Positions 24,845 to 36,480 of a DNA stretch of 64,000 bases are shown in pieces. Origin of the DNA: Botryosphaeria dothidea (Eukaryota > Ascomycota > Dothideomycetes > Botryosphaeriales > Botryosphaeriaceae); contig WWBZ02000008.1 in the NCBI GenBank assembly GCA_011503125.2, positions 744,001-808,000 on the forward strand, in the 5' to 3' direction. The notes under the pieces are model-generated. The model saw only the letters and a program-made list of their open reading frames with translations, was not told where the DNA came from and did not search any database. A program made the translations under genes and the position numbers. How positions within the stretch are numbered: position 1 is the first letter of the stretch; each line of letters opens with the position of its first letter.

Positions 24845-25831
24845 CTAGACTTCTCCTTTGGCTGACAACCAATCAAGGTCGAATTCACCTTCGCTGTCCA
24901 TATCATCAAAAGCCTCAGGCTTTTGCCTAACAGCCGGATCCCCTCGTGAGGTGTTCAACTCTTTGTTGACCATTCTATCCGTCAGCTTCCCACCACGAAT
25001 GTCGGGCAGGAATGGGACGAGCACTCGATCTTCTGAAGCAACGCAAGATCCCAAGCTACGGCTCTTCCCGGGATTCGTGACAATGAGTTTGACCGTCGCC
25101 GCCACCGTCTTATTCCAAGTGAGCTCCCCTAGATCGTACATGACCTTGTTCAGGTCCTGGATCCACTCGCTCCTCTCAAACAGCGAAACGCCGTCGACGA
25201 AGATGAACAGGATGACGCGGCGGTCGAGCTGATGCACGAGCCTCTTGAGCGTGTCGGTCAGCTGGGCCAGCGAGTGTCGCTCAATGTACTCCTTCGGAGT
25301 GCGGGAATCAATGAAGCTGAGGCTGAAGTTGTCCTGCTGAAGCAGCTGCGCCAGTATGCCTCGGATCAGTCCGTTCGGGCCGCCAAGCGGATCGCTGCTC
25401 GAAGTGTGTCTGCCGCAGAAGAACTGAACAACTTTCGCCGGCTGCATGGAGCCGATGGTGGAGGTAAGCATTGCCGTGAGTGCCGAGAAGGCCGACGTCT
25501 TCTCAAATGCGTCTTGTGAGGTGGGCGGGCAATCTCTCTCTACGAATAGTGCTCCTGGGCGATCAGAATAAAGACGGTCGATGAATAGGGGGAACTTGCC
25601 GATATGGTCAAGTTGGAGCATTGTCTCAGTAGGCTCCTTGTCAAGCTCGGCAGCGATCAGAGACAGGTTGTGAAGTACTCCAGAAAGTGATCGGGTCTCG
25701 TCTGCAAATGCCATGATATCTTTCCTGGCATCTTTGACAGCCTTCGCGTATCGGTATATCTTGCTGAATACCACGTCCGAGATAGAAACAAGGCCAGCAA
25801 TACTACCGGCGATTGAAAGAGGGTCGGTCAT
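24845..25831 (-). CDS. Short STAND/NLR-type protein with fungal N-terminal domain
   Basis: 328 residues from an ATG. Residues 1-70 (DPLSIAGSIAGLVSISDVVF, then an amphipathic helical region) match the N-terminal domain found on fungal STAND/NLR and ankyrin proteins. Around residues 135-230 there is text typical of the NTPase region of such proteins: QFFCGRHTSSSDPLGGPNGL, RGILAQLLQ, and a Walker B-like hydrophobic strand ending in VDG (about residue 218). No Walker A GxxxxGK(S/T) is present and no repeat domain follows, so it is either a natural short variant or a truncated receptor. The C-terminus is acidic. It is the first apparently intact gene after the repeat block. The role, likely non-self recognition or regulated death, is inferred from the family only. 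Confidence 0.65.
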   Translation of the reverse strand: MTDPLSIAGSIAGLVSISDVVFSKIYRYAKAVKDARKDIMAFADETRSLSGVLHNLSLIAAELDKEPTETMLQLDHIGKFPLFIDRLYSDRPGALFVERDCPPTSQDAFEKTSAFSALTAMLTSTIGSMQPAKVVQFFCGRHTSSSDPLGGPNGLIRGILAQLLQQDNFSLSFIDSRTPKEYIERHSLAQLTDTLKRLVHQLDRRVILFIFVDGVSLFERSEWIQDLNKVMYDLGELTWNKTVAATVKLIVTNPGKSRSLGSCVASEDRVLVPFLPDIRGGKLTDRMVNKELNTSRGDPAVRQKPEAFDDMDSEGEFDLDWLSAKGEV

Positions 25832-28784
25832 CGTGCAAGGCTGAGTTTTCGCGTGGTTGTTGCTGACATAAACTCAATTTGAGCGTGGGTGTCGAACAAG
25901 TCGTTCTGGCCTCTCCACGTTCGTCGAATGCTGTCGTATAGGGAGAAGATCAACGTGTATTGGAAGAATGAAACCAACGCAGGGGGAGAAAGTTGATAGA
26001 GGGCGGAGAATTGCTGACGCAAGTGTTCTCTTAAGCCTTGCACAGCATGCAGAAGTGTCAGCTGCGGCGGGGCATACCTGCAGGCTCATGCAAGGTTGAA
26101 TCCAGCCCCGCTTCACCCCAACGGCACCAATATCGGTGTTCTGCATTTCACTGGATGCTATAGACTGGTATTTGTGCACTGTCCATTTCGAAAGTCGGCC
26201 TCGTTTCAACCTTCCTCTACAATCGGCTTGTGAAACACTCCGCTCCTGCAGAGAAGTGCAGGCGCAGACTGATTTTACGAACAGCAAGTCACGATCAAAG
26301 CGGGTGAAAACTAAAATGAGTTCCTGAGACGTATGATTAAGAAACAATAGCAACAAAACTACATCATGCCTCCAGTGCTACATCCACATGCTCCTGCACC
26401 TTGGAGAAAAGAGTCACCCGATCCAGGGAAGTGCCTGTTGCTTGTTGGGAGTTGATCCCACCAAGGATGCAGTTATTCAATAGCACTGCAGTAAGTAACC
26501 GTGGAACATCTTCGCCCCTCCCTCTCCGCCTTGTGCCGTTGCACAGCGCCTTTAAGGCAGCCCACACCGCCCCATGCGCACTTACATGTCGGCAAGTTGG
26601 CCAGGCTGCTCCATCGGTAGCTGCTGAATTCAGGCTGCTGGTCCAGCTGGCCGGTAATCGGGTTCGTATTTGTGGCCCCGGATTCATGTCCCCGGCCTCC
26701 ATGTGTTCCTTGCCAAATCCTCCATAATCGCGCTCAAAAGAGATATTCCCGAGGTCTCTGGCACCGAGTTCCTGGGAATGAGACGTCAATCTCGCGAGGC
26801 CGACCCGGTCGGGCTTCGTCATGCACGTGATATGTGCATACGTTTTATGCGAGAGTGGACACCGCGGAAGTGTAGGCTCGAAATCGATTGAAATTGAGAA
26901 GAGGGTAACGGGAGAGACACTTATTGCAGGGTTTAAGATTGTTTCTTAAGTGCATGTCCGTCCGGTGACAAAGCTTAAGCCGGTGGCTGGGGAAAGATGA
27001 GCTCGCGGGCGCTGATTGGTCAGACGCGCTGTCGTTTCCTTCATGGAGGAAACGACACAAACGCGGCATACATACTACCACCGGTGCAGCCTCGATGATG
27101 AATGCTGCTGCCCGTGGGTTTACTCCCGCGAGCACCGATAGTTCGCTGGCGGATTCGGTGCGTTGTCTGACATCGAAGCTCCTGGCCCAAGACCCGGCGG
27201 ACCCTGACGTTGCCTCCGCCCACGCTCCCTTCTAAGAGTTTCTTAGCACGATTCCAGGCATTCCTGGGGATATCAGTCTCCTTCTAATCTGCTGCACTAA
27301 CGCTGCCCAGCCTCGTCTCCTGGTCCCCTACCAACTACGAGTGCCGGAGTCGCCATCGCAAGCGCTAAGGAAACGACGAACAAACCACCTGTCAGACCCA
27401 TCGCTTCGCCCCTGCGCCTGAGCACGGATGATCCCAGCGCGCGTGCCAACCATGATGACTACAATGCCACACCGGCATCACACATTCCTAAGGACGTCGG
27501 GGCAGAGGACGGTGGACCAAACAACGTGACTGGCCTCGCCTTGGAGATAGCACAACCCGTCCAGGGAGACGACGCAGAGCGCAACAGCAGAGAGTCCAGC
27601 GAGACGGAAGGCAGCCATGGCGGCCCCACTGAGTCTCTTGTTCACGCCGATGAGCGAGCCGCCCGTTCCACAATGGCGAACACCGCACCGAGCTCGAAAA
27701 GTCCACAGAGGTGTTTGTGTACTGCTGGCGGACTAGCTGTCACGACCATGGTTGTCATGAATAGGCTTGTCAGAACCATCGGGCGCTCCGATTCGAGATG
27801 CATCAAGAGCAATTGAAAGACAATTTCGACGTCATAACTCGAAGGGCTAAGGCCCTGGTTGCTGCGCAGGGAGCTTTCCTTGTGCACATCCTTGATGGCG
27901 AAGAGAAAAACAAGTTTTGTGAGGCCAAGGACAACAATATGGCTCACTGCCATCGATATGACTTCAAGAACCAAGACCAAACGTTTAAGGTTAGATACAA
28001 AGTGGACTGTACTAGTCTCGGACGTATCGTAAATGAAGAGGCTCTTAAAGATAAGGGTACTTCCAGAAAGGATCCGTATAGGACCCTTATAGTTAACTGA
28101 TCAATTGATTCTTACCCCAATACCTTGTGCGGACCTCCCCTGCCTACAGCAACGGCCCCCGAAAGCCTAAGCTACCCGACGATACGCTTGACCTCCCCCA
28201 GACAGAGTGTCGGCGGAACGGTGGACATGCCTTTCCGCGGAATCGGTATCCAGCCGGCGACTCCGTCCAGCCGGGCATCGCGAAGTTGATTAAACCTGCC
28301 CGCTTCCGTTACTTATAGCTTTACCGTCCCGCAGGTTGACCCCGGTTGGACTACATATATCATATCGTCCAATATCATCTTGCCATGTGCGTGTTTCAGG
28401 GGAGGTAATTTTATATAATGCTATTAAGGCACCAGCGCCCTGCGAAGTTTCATAAAAATATTTATCTCTTTTACTAAGTCTCTAGATCTTTGTCTCTGTC
28501 GCCACCCGATCGCTTTAGTAGAGCTTGACGCATGGATTGTAACAGACAAGTGTTCTTGGATGTCCGTCTCGCAATATAAATCACAATGCATCTACCAAGG
28601 GTAAGATAAAATGGATAAAGAATTCGGATACGAGGTATTCATTCTGAAATCTACATCTTGATGCTTTTCTCCACGTTGTTTCGACCCCGTTGGTAACCAT
28701 GCACCGATTCCATCACACTTGGCACCGTATTCCCGGCCTCGACCATTTCTTATGACAGTGCGACCTGCACCGGAGATGCCCTAT
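25832..28784. other. 2.9-kb stretch without a convincing gene
   Basis: Only short overlapping open frames occur on both strands, for example a 100-codon plus-strand frame at 27,798-28,100 opposite a minus-strand frame at 27,642-27,980 with hydrophobic stretches. None has a recognisable domain, and codon content does not favour one strand. 28,320-28,700 is AT-rich and featureless. Confidence 0.4.
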
Positions 28785-30185
28785 CTAGTTCGCGAAAACA
28801 TCAAAGGGACCCTCCTCCTCGTCGAAGTTACGGTCTTCCTCGACGAATTCACTCTCCTCATCAGCGTCACCCTCTTCCATACCAGATTCTCCGCCGAATG
28901 CCCCCATATTGAACGTCTCCATGATCCACTCTTCTGCTGCCTTCATCATTTTTGCTTTTGTGAGGCTCTCAGGGCCCTCTTGGTCATCGAAGGCTGCTTC
29001 CTCGAGAATATTCGGGACTGCATGGTCTCCAACGATCCGCGCTACCTCGCGGATCAGACTTTTCCTGATCCACTTTCCTGGAGATACCCAGGCAGTGCCA
29101 GTCCTCTCGAGACGTGTACGAGAATATTTGCTGTAGTTCAGCTTGCGGGCGGCGATGATGCGAGAGACGAAACTCAGATACACGTATCTCTGGCGAGGGC
29201 GGCAGTCATTCCTAAACTGGAGAACGGTGCCATCGAGTTCGGCCCAGGTGGTGGGATATGGTGTTTCGAGATGGAGTGTGCGCATACTATCCTCCAGTAG
29301 CACCAACTTGTAGTTGGTCGGGCCCCCCGCCTTCTGCTTCTCATCCACCGGAACAAGCACGAAGACACCCTTGTCAAACGCCGACTCGAGTGGCTCCCAA
29401 AGAGGCAGGCAGTTGCGTATGTCGAAGATGATATTTGTTCCCTCATCTTCCCCCAGGATGCAGCGTGCTGTCTCGTCGGTCATGGCGTACGGTAGAATAT
29501 GCGCGGCTCTCATGCGTCCTGCCTTGAACCAGGTGCGCATGATCGGATCCCACGCCTGCTCTTCCTCTCTGCCTTCTGGGTGTCTGATGACTCTGGTAGC
29601 GTCGTAGAAACGAAATGCATCCTTCCTCCACTGAGCCTGGCCCGGTCTTGAACGGCGCTTGTGGATGACAGGCAGGGCGAGTAGCATCTCCAAGACGCCC
29701 TGACATTTATCCCAGGGTACTACTGACAACTGCTCGATAATTGAGGTCCTGTGGGCAGCGGCAGACTGTAGCAGCGCTTCTTGCTGTGTTCTCGCCTTAG
29801 TCCAGTCGCGGATGTCTTGCTCAAGCTTCTTGATATCCTCCTCGGACAGCGCACGCCTCGCCGCTTTCTGTGCAACCGATTCGAGAGATTCGACGCGTAA
29901 AGCGGCTTCGCTCTTTTGCGCCTCGAGGACTGTGATGGCAGACTCAATCATGTTCTGAGCATGCTCCTGCCTGGATTCGGAGCCAGCGTGACTTTGAGAG
30001 AGCTTCCGGAACTTTTTCAGCGCTTCTTCTGACGCATCTCGGCTGCGCTTCAGCCTATCGCGATACTTCGGCTCGGTTTTGTCGGAGCGCAGCTTGGGAA
30101 GCTTCAACTCGAGCGCGGTTCTGGGAGGCTCTGGCGATGCGGGTGGCGAAGCGGCGGCGCCGGCAGCTGCAGACGAAGCAGACAT
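28785..30185 (-). CDS. HNH-type nuclease domain protein with coiled coil
   Basis: 466 residues from the ATG at 30,185 (Met-Ser-Ala-Ser-Ser). The frame is open further upstream but only from a non-ATG codon, so this start is preferred. Layout: Ala/Pro-rich N-terminus (1-35); Lys/Glu-rich coiled coil (about 45-160); a fungal HNH-like domain (about 205-310) with MRAAHILPYAM as the first-His motif, IRNCLPLWEPLESAFDKG in the Asn region and VFVLVPV after it; then an acidic tail rich in Glu/Asp. This matches the fungal HNH_2-type proteins, in which the AH dyad and the N-x-LPL segment form the metal-binding fold. No intron is needed. Substrate and activity are unknown. The third catalytic His is not obvious, so it may be inactive. 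Confidence 0.7.
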   Translation of the reverse strand: MSASSAAAGAAASPPASPEPPRTALELKLPKLRSDKTEPKYRDRLKRSRDASEEALKKFRKLSQSHAGSESRQEHAQNMIESAITVLEAQKSEAALRVESLESVAQKAARRALSEEDIKKLEQDIRDWTKARTQQEALLQSAAAHRTSIIEQLSVVPWDKCQGVLEMLLALPVIHKRRSRPGQAQWRKDAFRFYDATRVIRHPEGREEEQAWDPIMRTWFKAGRMRAAHILPYAMTDETARCILGEDEGTNIIFDIRNCLPLWEPLESAFDKGVFVLVPVDEKQKAGGPTNYKLVLLEDSMRTLHLETPYPTTWAELDGTVLQFRNDCRPRQRYVYLSFVSRIIAARKLNYSKYSRTRLERTGTAWVSPGKWIRKSLIREVARIVGDHAVPNILEEAAFDDQEGPESLTKAKMMKAAEEWIMETFNMGAFGGESGMEEGDADEESEFVEEDRNFDEEEGPFDVFAN

Positions 30186-30645
30186 TGCGATGGCTTGATT
30201 GGAGATCCTCGGTTTGGAATGGCTTGCAGGCAGGGGCGCAACGGCAGCTTTATGATCAAGGGAGCGTGGACAGACGTGTCGGCTCGGAAGTGCGACTAGT
30301 TGGAAGTGGAAGTGCAACGTGTCAAAAGTGCCACCAGTCATAAGTGCAGCAGCGTGGCGGCGCACGAGACATTCGCAATTGCCTTTTCCGGATCTCTCGC
30401 CCACACACACAGAGAAGAGCCAGCCTCTCGGCTGAGGACGGAGAACGTCAAGACCTGTGCAGGAAGAGTAGGGGTAAGTTGTTGGGGAAAAGCAGCAACT
30501 ACAACAAAGGATCCGACCTGTTCACACCGCCCGCGTCAAATCTTGCATCGTCCGCATCATCGCAGTGCGTCGCCAGGCTTTTACTGAGCCGACCTTGGAT
30601 GGCGAGATTCCTCAGGTCATGATGGCAAGCCGCGGCGTGCAGGCA

Positions 30646-32183
30646 TTAGGAGCGGCAATGACCGGCAGCCGAGGCGGTCGGGGGTTGGAGGGCAAGCCAT
30701 GATCCGGATGAAGGAGATGAGACTGTCAGCCGCGAAAACCAGTCTTTGAATTCCAGCTCCACCCAAGCGGCGAGCCTGCGGAGAGATGCCAAAAGTTTGT
30801 ACACGCCCGTCAACGAACGGGTCTCACCCATGTCAAACTTGCCGTACAATCGCTGAGACGGCATTGATCGATCAGCACAGCCAAACAACCCGAACAACAA
30901 CAGCGTCCGGGAGCGGTGACTTACCAGAGAGCCGTCGGGATCCATGGATGCGAACAGCAGGTATCACGACGGGCCGGATACGTAGACGAGCGGCAAGACC
31001 AACGGCTCCGCGGCAGGGTTCAGCAAGCGCAGCCGGCGCAGCTGCGCGGCCGCCCACATGATCAGTTGGACTTTGGCCTCCTCCTCCTCCTCCGCGTCCG
31101 GCGTTTTTGTCTCGATGCTGATGGCGATGGGCCGGTGGCGCAGCGAGTCGTACTGCGTCTGGTTGACGGATTGGAGGCCCAGCGGCTGGCGCTGGAGGAG
31201 GCTGTGGACGGACTGCTTGATGCCGGCGTGCTCGGGCGAGAGGTAGATGGCGTAGTCGACCATTTTCGACGCGACGAGGTCGCCGCTGGCGAGTGCGGGG
31301 ACGAGGTACGAGGGCCAGATCTCGGCCGTGGTGCTGCGGGACGGCATCAGTCGAGATACGCAGCGCCGGAGCGACGGGGCACCTACACGTCCTTGTAGCC
31401 CACGGCCGGATGCGGTGCCAGGGCAAGCGCGAGGATGCGGCTGTGCACCTCAGTGTTCCACGTCGGCTCGGAATCGTGCTCCTCAATGCACACCAGCGTC
31501 GCGTCTCGCACACGCTCCGCTTGGCGCAGCTCGGCCAACAGAGTGTCCTTGGACACCCCGTCGGGGCCGCTGCGCAGATTATGGGGTCGAAGACGGTGGC
31601 GGCCGGCAGCGTGGGCGAACTCGTCCTGCGGAGGGCTGTCAGCAAATGGAGCGAGGGTGGGCAGCGGGCGCGACGCACAGCAATGTCGCTGGGAATAATG
31701 GCTTCGCCGTCGGCGAGTGCCAGCATATCGTCGCACAAGCGGCGGGCCTGAGCGGAGAGCTCGTCAACGCGCTTGTCCAGGCCGCGGTACTCGATGCCTG
31801 CGTCGGCCATGGTCATGGCCTTTGACCGGGCTCCTTGCGCGCTTCCACCTGGCCGAGGTGGCTGTGGATGTGAATGTGGACGTGGACTCGGCTGTCGATG
31901 CGGAGCGGAGGGCGGGGGCGACGGTGGCGCTGGGAGTGTCGAGCATGGCAGCGTGCGGAGCAACGGTATTGTGGCGGGCGGGCCGCAGCGTGTCATCAGT
32001 GAGAGTTGTCTTCTGGCGTTTCGCCTTGGCTGGGGTAGTTTGTGACGACATTGCGGCGCTGCCGTCGAGGTCGGCAAGGACCGGGCGGCGGCGCTTGAGC
32101 AGGCGGTGCTGTGCTGGGTCGGCGATGGGCGACGACGGGAGGGTCGACAGCCAGGCGTTGACGCGCGTTGCCAGCCAGGACAT
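30646..32183 (-). pseudogene. PD-(D/E)XK nuclease-like protein, multi-exon, in-frame stop
   Basis: Exons assembled by frame: start ATG at 32,183 (MSWLATRVNAWLSTLPSSP, then a basic RLLKRRRP segment); exon 31,679 to about 31,820; introns 31,626-31,678, 31,334-31,386 and 30,853-30,924, with donors GTGCGT, GTAGGT and GTAAGT; last exon 30,646-30,852. The core has WNTEVHSRIL, a KMVDYAI acidic strand, and ISIETK as the E-x-K, followed by QLIMWAAAQ. This is the fungal PD-(D/E)XK nuclease-like family. TGA at 30,964-30,966 interrupts the conserved stretch VYVSGPS-YLLFASMDPDG, where Trp is expected. The join between the first two exons (31,800-31,835) has no clean in-frame splice, so it may be broken there too. 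A PD pair is not clear; only Asp is seen. Confidence 0.7.
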
Positions 32184-32368
32184 GGACGCGGGCGCCAGGC
32201 AGGCTCATGTGGGGCAGTAGTCAGTGTGGTTGGCGGTGGATGCGTTCGTAGATAGTGATGGCGGTCGTGGGTGTGGCTTTGTTGATGGTGGTGGTGTTGT
32301 CGTCGTTGCACTGACCGATCGCGGCACGCGAAGTTGCGGAGTCAGCGCTCAAGCCAGACGCAAATGCC

Positions 32369-32658
32369 CCACACATCTATGGAAGGACATCTACGCTGTG
32401 ACCAGTGACTATTCGGCTGACGTGATCCGCTGTTTGCTCGAATGTGGCGCGGTTCCCCACTGTCACGGCCATACGGGCTTCACTCCATCGATCTATGTAG
32501 CTAGCACCGGTGAATCCGATGTGCTAGAAATGCTCCTTGGAGCTGTCACCCCACTTCCAGAGCACCCTATAGATGACGAGCCCAATGATTGGCTTACAGA
32601 GGTCCTAAAATCAATCAAATGGTTTGAAGAAACCTCCATAGACCCGGAATCACTATAA
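32369..32658 (+). pseudogene. Ankyrin-repeat fragment
   Basis: An open frame on the plus strand (32,224-32,658) has an ankyrin-like second half: DVIRCLLECGA, then TGFTPSIYVASTGESDVLEM followed by LL. That is about one and a half repeats of the V-x-x-LL-x-x-G-A type. Its first half overlaps the divergent start of the neighbouring nuclease-like gene and looks non-coding. It is probably the remnant of a STAND-ankyrin or HET-ankyrin gene. Confidence 0.5.
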
Positions 32659-33326
32659 CGTCTAGAGTCATACTTATAGCACCGTTGCTATCATAAATGT
32701 TAAGCAGCTACTGTCGCCGTCGACGGGATCCGCCAGTACATCGATAGCCAGTACTTTTTGGGCGACCGAGGCGGTTTGCCGCTTTCCAGTCAACGGCCGC
32801 TACCCCACCGCCCCCTGTCTCTCCGTACACGAGCCTGAAAGAAGGTCTGTTCTTTTCCGCGCCATCAGCTTGCTCAATGACGCTGCGGCCGGCCTGCAGG
32901 CCCGTGGCGCCGGCGAGACGACTCTGACGGGCTAATTTGCGTTCAATGCCTCCGTCAAGAACCGTCAAAGGGCCCGGCAGCCCGCCGAGGATTGAGATCT
33001 GGCTGCCACCTACCACAAACTACAACAGGACTGGCCGGAGCGTTTGAAATGGGAGACGAGGGCCTATCCAGCATTACGGCCGCAAGCAGCATCAGGGCCG
33101 GGCGAGGGAAGCCTCTCGACTAAGCCCTGTTTCGATGCCAACAGGAGCGGAGCCGGCGTGCGCGTCGCGTGAGCTAAGACGTCGAACGTGGCGGGCTGTC
33201 ACTGCCACAGAAGGCGGAGAGACGCGTTGCCGTGGTTCAAGGTCGGCTTGGAGGTCTGCATGGTGGAGAAGGCAAACCAAATACCATCTCCAGTGAAGGA
33301 TTGCAAATTCAAAGGCACGACAGAGC
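32659..33326. other. Intergenic, no supported gene
   Basis: Short GC-rich frames only. It lies between the ankyrin fragment and the 3' end of the next minus-strand gene. Confidence 0.4.
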
Positions 33327-35356
33327 TCACGTCACTTGGTTGAGCTTTCGCTTTTTTGCCTGAGGTTCTCCTCCAGCCGTCGTCGACACGGGTGGGCGCG
33401 GCGTGCCACTTGTGTCTGAACTCTGCGCGGGCGCAGGGGCCGATTGCACGGGACCGTCCCCCCTCTCCACCGACGGTATCGGCACCTGAGCGTCAGAATC
33501 CGTCGTGGAGCGCTGGGCATCCCGGCTGTCGGCCGCTCGGCTCGGCTCAGGCGTGTTCGCACTGTTGCTCAAACTCAAGCGGTGCATGATTGGCGTCGGC
33601 GTTGCGGAGTCCCTCATGTTTGTCCTCAGCATGCTCCCCGCCCTTGGCGGTGCGTCGGGCGGGATCTTCATGACGGCCTCGTACAGGCGGCGGAAGTGCA
33701 TCGGCGCCCAGTCCTCGTAGATGCGCCGGACGACCTTGTGGGCCGCCCATCTGTCGCTGCAGGACGCAAACTCGAGCTTGCAGATATTCGTGCGGTAGAT
33801 GGCCGTCTTTGCTCCGTTCAACGTCGGGTAGTGGCCGTACACGGACGCGCCGGTGTGGTTGTAGGAGACGGAAAACCCAAGGATTTCGCGGTCGATGGAG
33901 CCCTCGCTGCGGACGGCTCGAAACAAGTCTACAACACCGCTGATCGCGAGCGTCATGCTCAGTGCATTCTGATTGTGGGCATATTGGATTGACTCCTGGT
34001 AGGACTTAGCTTCGCAAGTCAGAAACGGGAAGTACATCCACAAGGTTGGAGCGAGCCTGTGTTCATCGACGTCCCACTTGTCAATCCTGTCAAAAAGGTC
34101 ATCAAAAGCCCTTCGCGAGAAGCCGACGCAGTAGTCGGGCCTTGGCGATACTTTCGTGCCGAGGAGTTCGAGCTTGCAGCCCCATTTTTCGTTCCAGTTA
34201 TCGGCCAACAGGCAGTAACTATCTCCGAGCGGGTCTTCAGTGTACTGATCTGCCAAGTCTTCGGCTGGAGGACAGACCAGGTTGTGCAGAGAGTGTATCA
34301 CTGTGACCTCGTTTTTGTTCATCCGCTCGAGCCGGTCCAGCTTCTCCCGAAAGGATGCATCATCCTTGAATCTGTAATCTTCAGGCAGTGCCTTGTTGTC
34401 TTCTTTCACCAGCCGTGTGCGCCATTCCTCACTCGCAGGACTGGGCCCAGTGTCTTTCTTGCCTTCTGGTTGACGCAAGGTATAGTTGTTGAAAATGCAT
34501 CTAACGTCTCCAAAGCCATCCTCGAGCGTCCTTCGAAACTTCGGGGTATCATACACGAGTGGTTTGGACTTTTTCTGGGTTTCCTGGCTTGAGGCTACAT
34601 CAGAAGGTCCTGTTGTATCCTCAAGAGCACCACCCTGCGGGACCTGCTGCCCACTGCGTTGTGTGTTTACGGTAGACGAACGAGAATCGCGTCTCTGCCT
34701 CCGGAGTTCACGCAGCTCCTTGAGGTCACCCGAGTGATCCCCAGAACGAGACATGGCTTCCGAATGCCGAAAGGAAGTCGGCCAATCACCAAGCTGCCGC
34801 CAATTTTCGATTGGGTCTGAATACTCCTCGATATCTTCCTCAGACCTGGGGTGTACGTGGTCTCGGCCACTCAAGTCTCCTGTATGGATCGACTCTTCGA
34901 TATCCTTGGGGGCTTGTCTCGATTTTTGCCTCTTCTGAGCGGGTGGGTCTGGAGCTTCGCCGGGTGGTTTGCGCTTGCGATCTGCAGTGCCACTTTTCTA
35001 CTTTCACGTTAGCCCGGTCCGGATTCTTTGGGCGTTAATCCCCATCTGCGTACCTTTTCTGAACCGCCGGATTTCTTCCTGGCCGGCTCTGGTAGACCGT
35101 TGTTCTCAGCGGAAAGTCCTAGCCCACGCCGGCTTCGCCGTGTAGGCTGCTTCGATACCGCTGGGGCTGTTCGAGAAGGTGTCTCTCCAAGGAAATTAGT
35201 ACGGATGCTGAGGCGACGCCAATGGGGATAGACAAACTTGCAGCGTTTTGCTTGCGCGGTTTTGCTTGGGTCTGTCTGTCGGCGACTTTCGACCGCCTCT
35301 TTGGCGGGTTCTGGCGGGGAGCCATGCTCGCTTAAGACAAGAAGAAGTGTGCGCAT
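33327..35356 (-). CDS. PD-(D/E)XK nuclease-like protein (DUF7924 type), copy a
   Basis: Two exons: 35,054-35,356 (ATG at 35,356, 101 codons) and 33,327-34,997, separated by a 56-bp intron (34,998-35,053; donor GTACGC, branch GGGCTAAC, acceptor TAG). Predicted length is 657 residues. The N-terminal third is basic and disordered, with clusters suited to nuclear import (DRKRKPPG, QKRQK near 105-130; KKRKLN at the C-terminus). The domain at about 340-530 contains RPDYCVGF (PD at about 388) and YFPFLTCEAK (E-x-K at about 430), then YAHNQNALSMTLA and ILGFSVSYNHTGASVYGHYP. These fit a restriction-endonuclease-like active site. It is homologous to the gene at 42,629-44,333. Activity and target are unknown; a nuclear DNA-acting role is an inference. 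Confidence 0.8.
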
Positions 35357-36480
35357 GCGGCTCTAAAAGAGCGACGACTCGATGCATGTGGAGATACTAC
35401 GGCGTAGACTGCGGTTCGCCATTGAGGGGTCGGGTGTGAGGGAGAGACGCATGAGCAAGCGCACGACCGGCTCTCGGCAGAGGCGCTTTCTTTCCCTGCA
35501 TGCCGGACCCACAACGAGCAGGGAGGAGAGTGGAGCACGGTCGACTCAAGACGCGAGGTCACAAGCGTGACAAGATAAAGGGCATCCAGCGTGCCTCGAA
35601 TGCCGATTGGCGGACGGGCTCTGAGCGGAGACTGCTCCTGCGGACGTGCCCGCAATTGGCCGAGGCGCCACTAAAAGCGTCCCGAGCCGCCGGCCGAGTG
35701 GGCAGACTGACACTGCGCCCCATGGGCCAGACTGCCACTTGCAGCTGCTGCAAAAGACACCACACGGACACACTGCCAATAACAAGGCAACACCCACAAC
35801 TGGGACCTCCTCGTGGCACTTGCTTCGCCGTGAAATCAGTTATCTGTTCAATGGCATCGATCACGAATGCATCTTTTGTCCGTGCCGCAAGCGCGGGGTT
35901 GATGTTCTGAAGATCGCGTCACGAAAATAAGCAAGGGTCCGGACTGCGCCGCACCGGAACTATGGGAAACCATCCCCGACTTCCCATGACTCTATGGTGA
36001 AAGATGAGAGGGCAAGAGCACGTGAATTCTGCTTCAATAATTATTCTAAAATCCTCCAATTTGTCTAGAATTTGTCAGACAAATATTTGTCTCCTATGTT
36101 GCTTTCGCACCTGCAAAGGCAGCGCAAGACAGGGTTCCATGCCTAGCACAAGCAACGAGATCTGCACTTGATCCAACCCTCCCGTCTTCGTCAAAAGCCC
36201 CAGCATCGACAGATGATTCGGTTACGAACGCCCGGAACAGCGCGTCCCACCGAGACAAACGTGGGGTCATCCAAATTTGCGGTGAGGCTGGCGAGCTGCG
36301 AGGACGTGGACACGCCGTGACGCATGGCTTTCTCATGTCTATCGGTAGGGTCTGCGAGACCTCTACGCGGATCATCTCCTATTTTTATGTACGATATGTA
36401 CTCCGAGTGTCATTTCATTCAGTCAACACTCTGCGAGCCGGGCGGAACTTGTCGGCCGAGACCTGGTGATAGCGAGGCTG
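35357..36480. other. Intergenic, promoter side of copy a
   Basis: Short overlapping frames on both strands without recognisable domains. 36,000-36,080 is AT-rich. Nothing else is supported. Confidence 0.4.

Noticed and set aside
27642..28100. Small membrane or hypothetical protein on either strand
   Set aside because: Two antisense frames compete, neither has a domain or splice pattern that I can support.
30872..32311. 479-codon minus-strand frame, Pro/Arg/His-rich
   Set aside because: Only a short stretch (31,679 to about 31,820) is used as an exon of the PD-(D/E)XK gene. The rest is low-complexity out-of-frame reading of its exons and introns.
36094..36375. 93-codon minus-strand frame
   Set aside because: No motif, start context or neighbour relation to support a gene.
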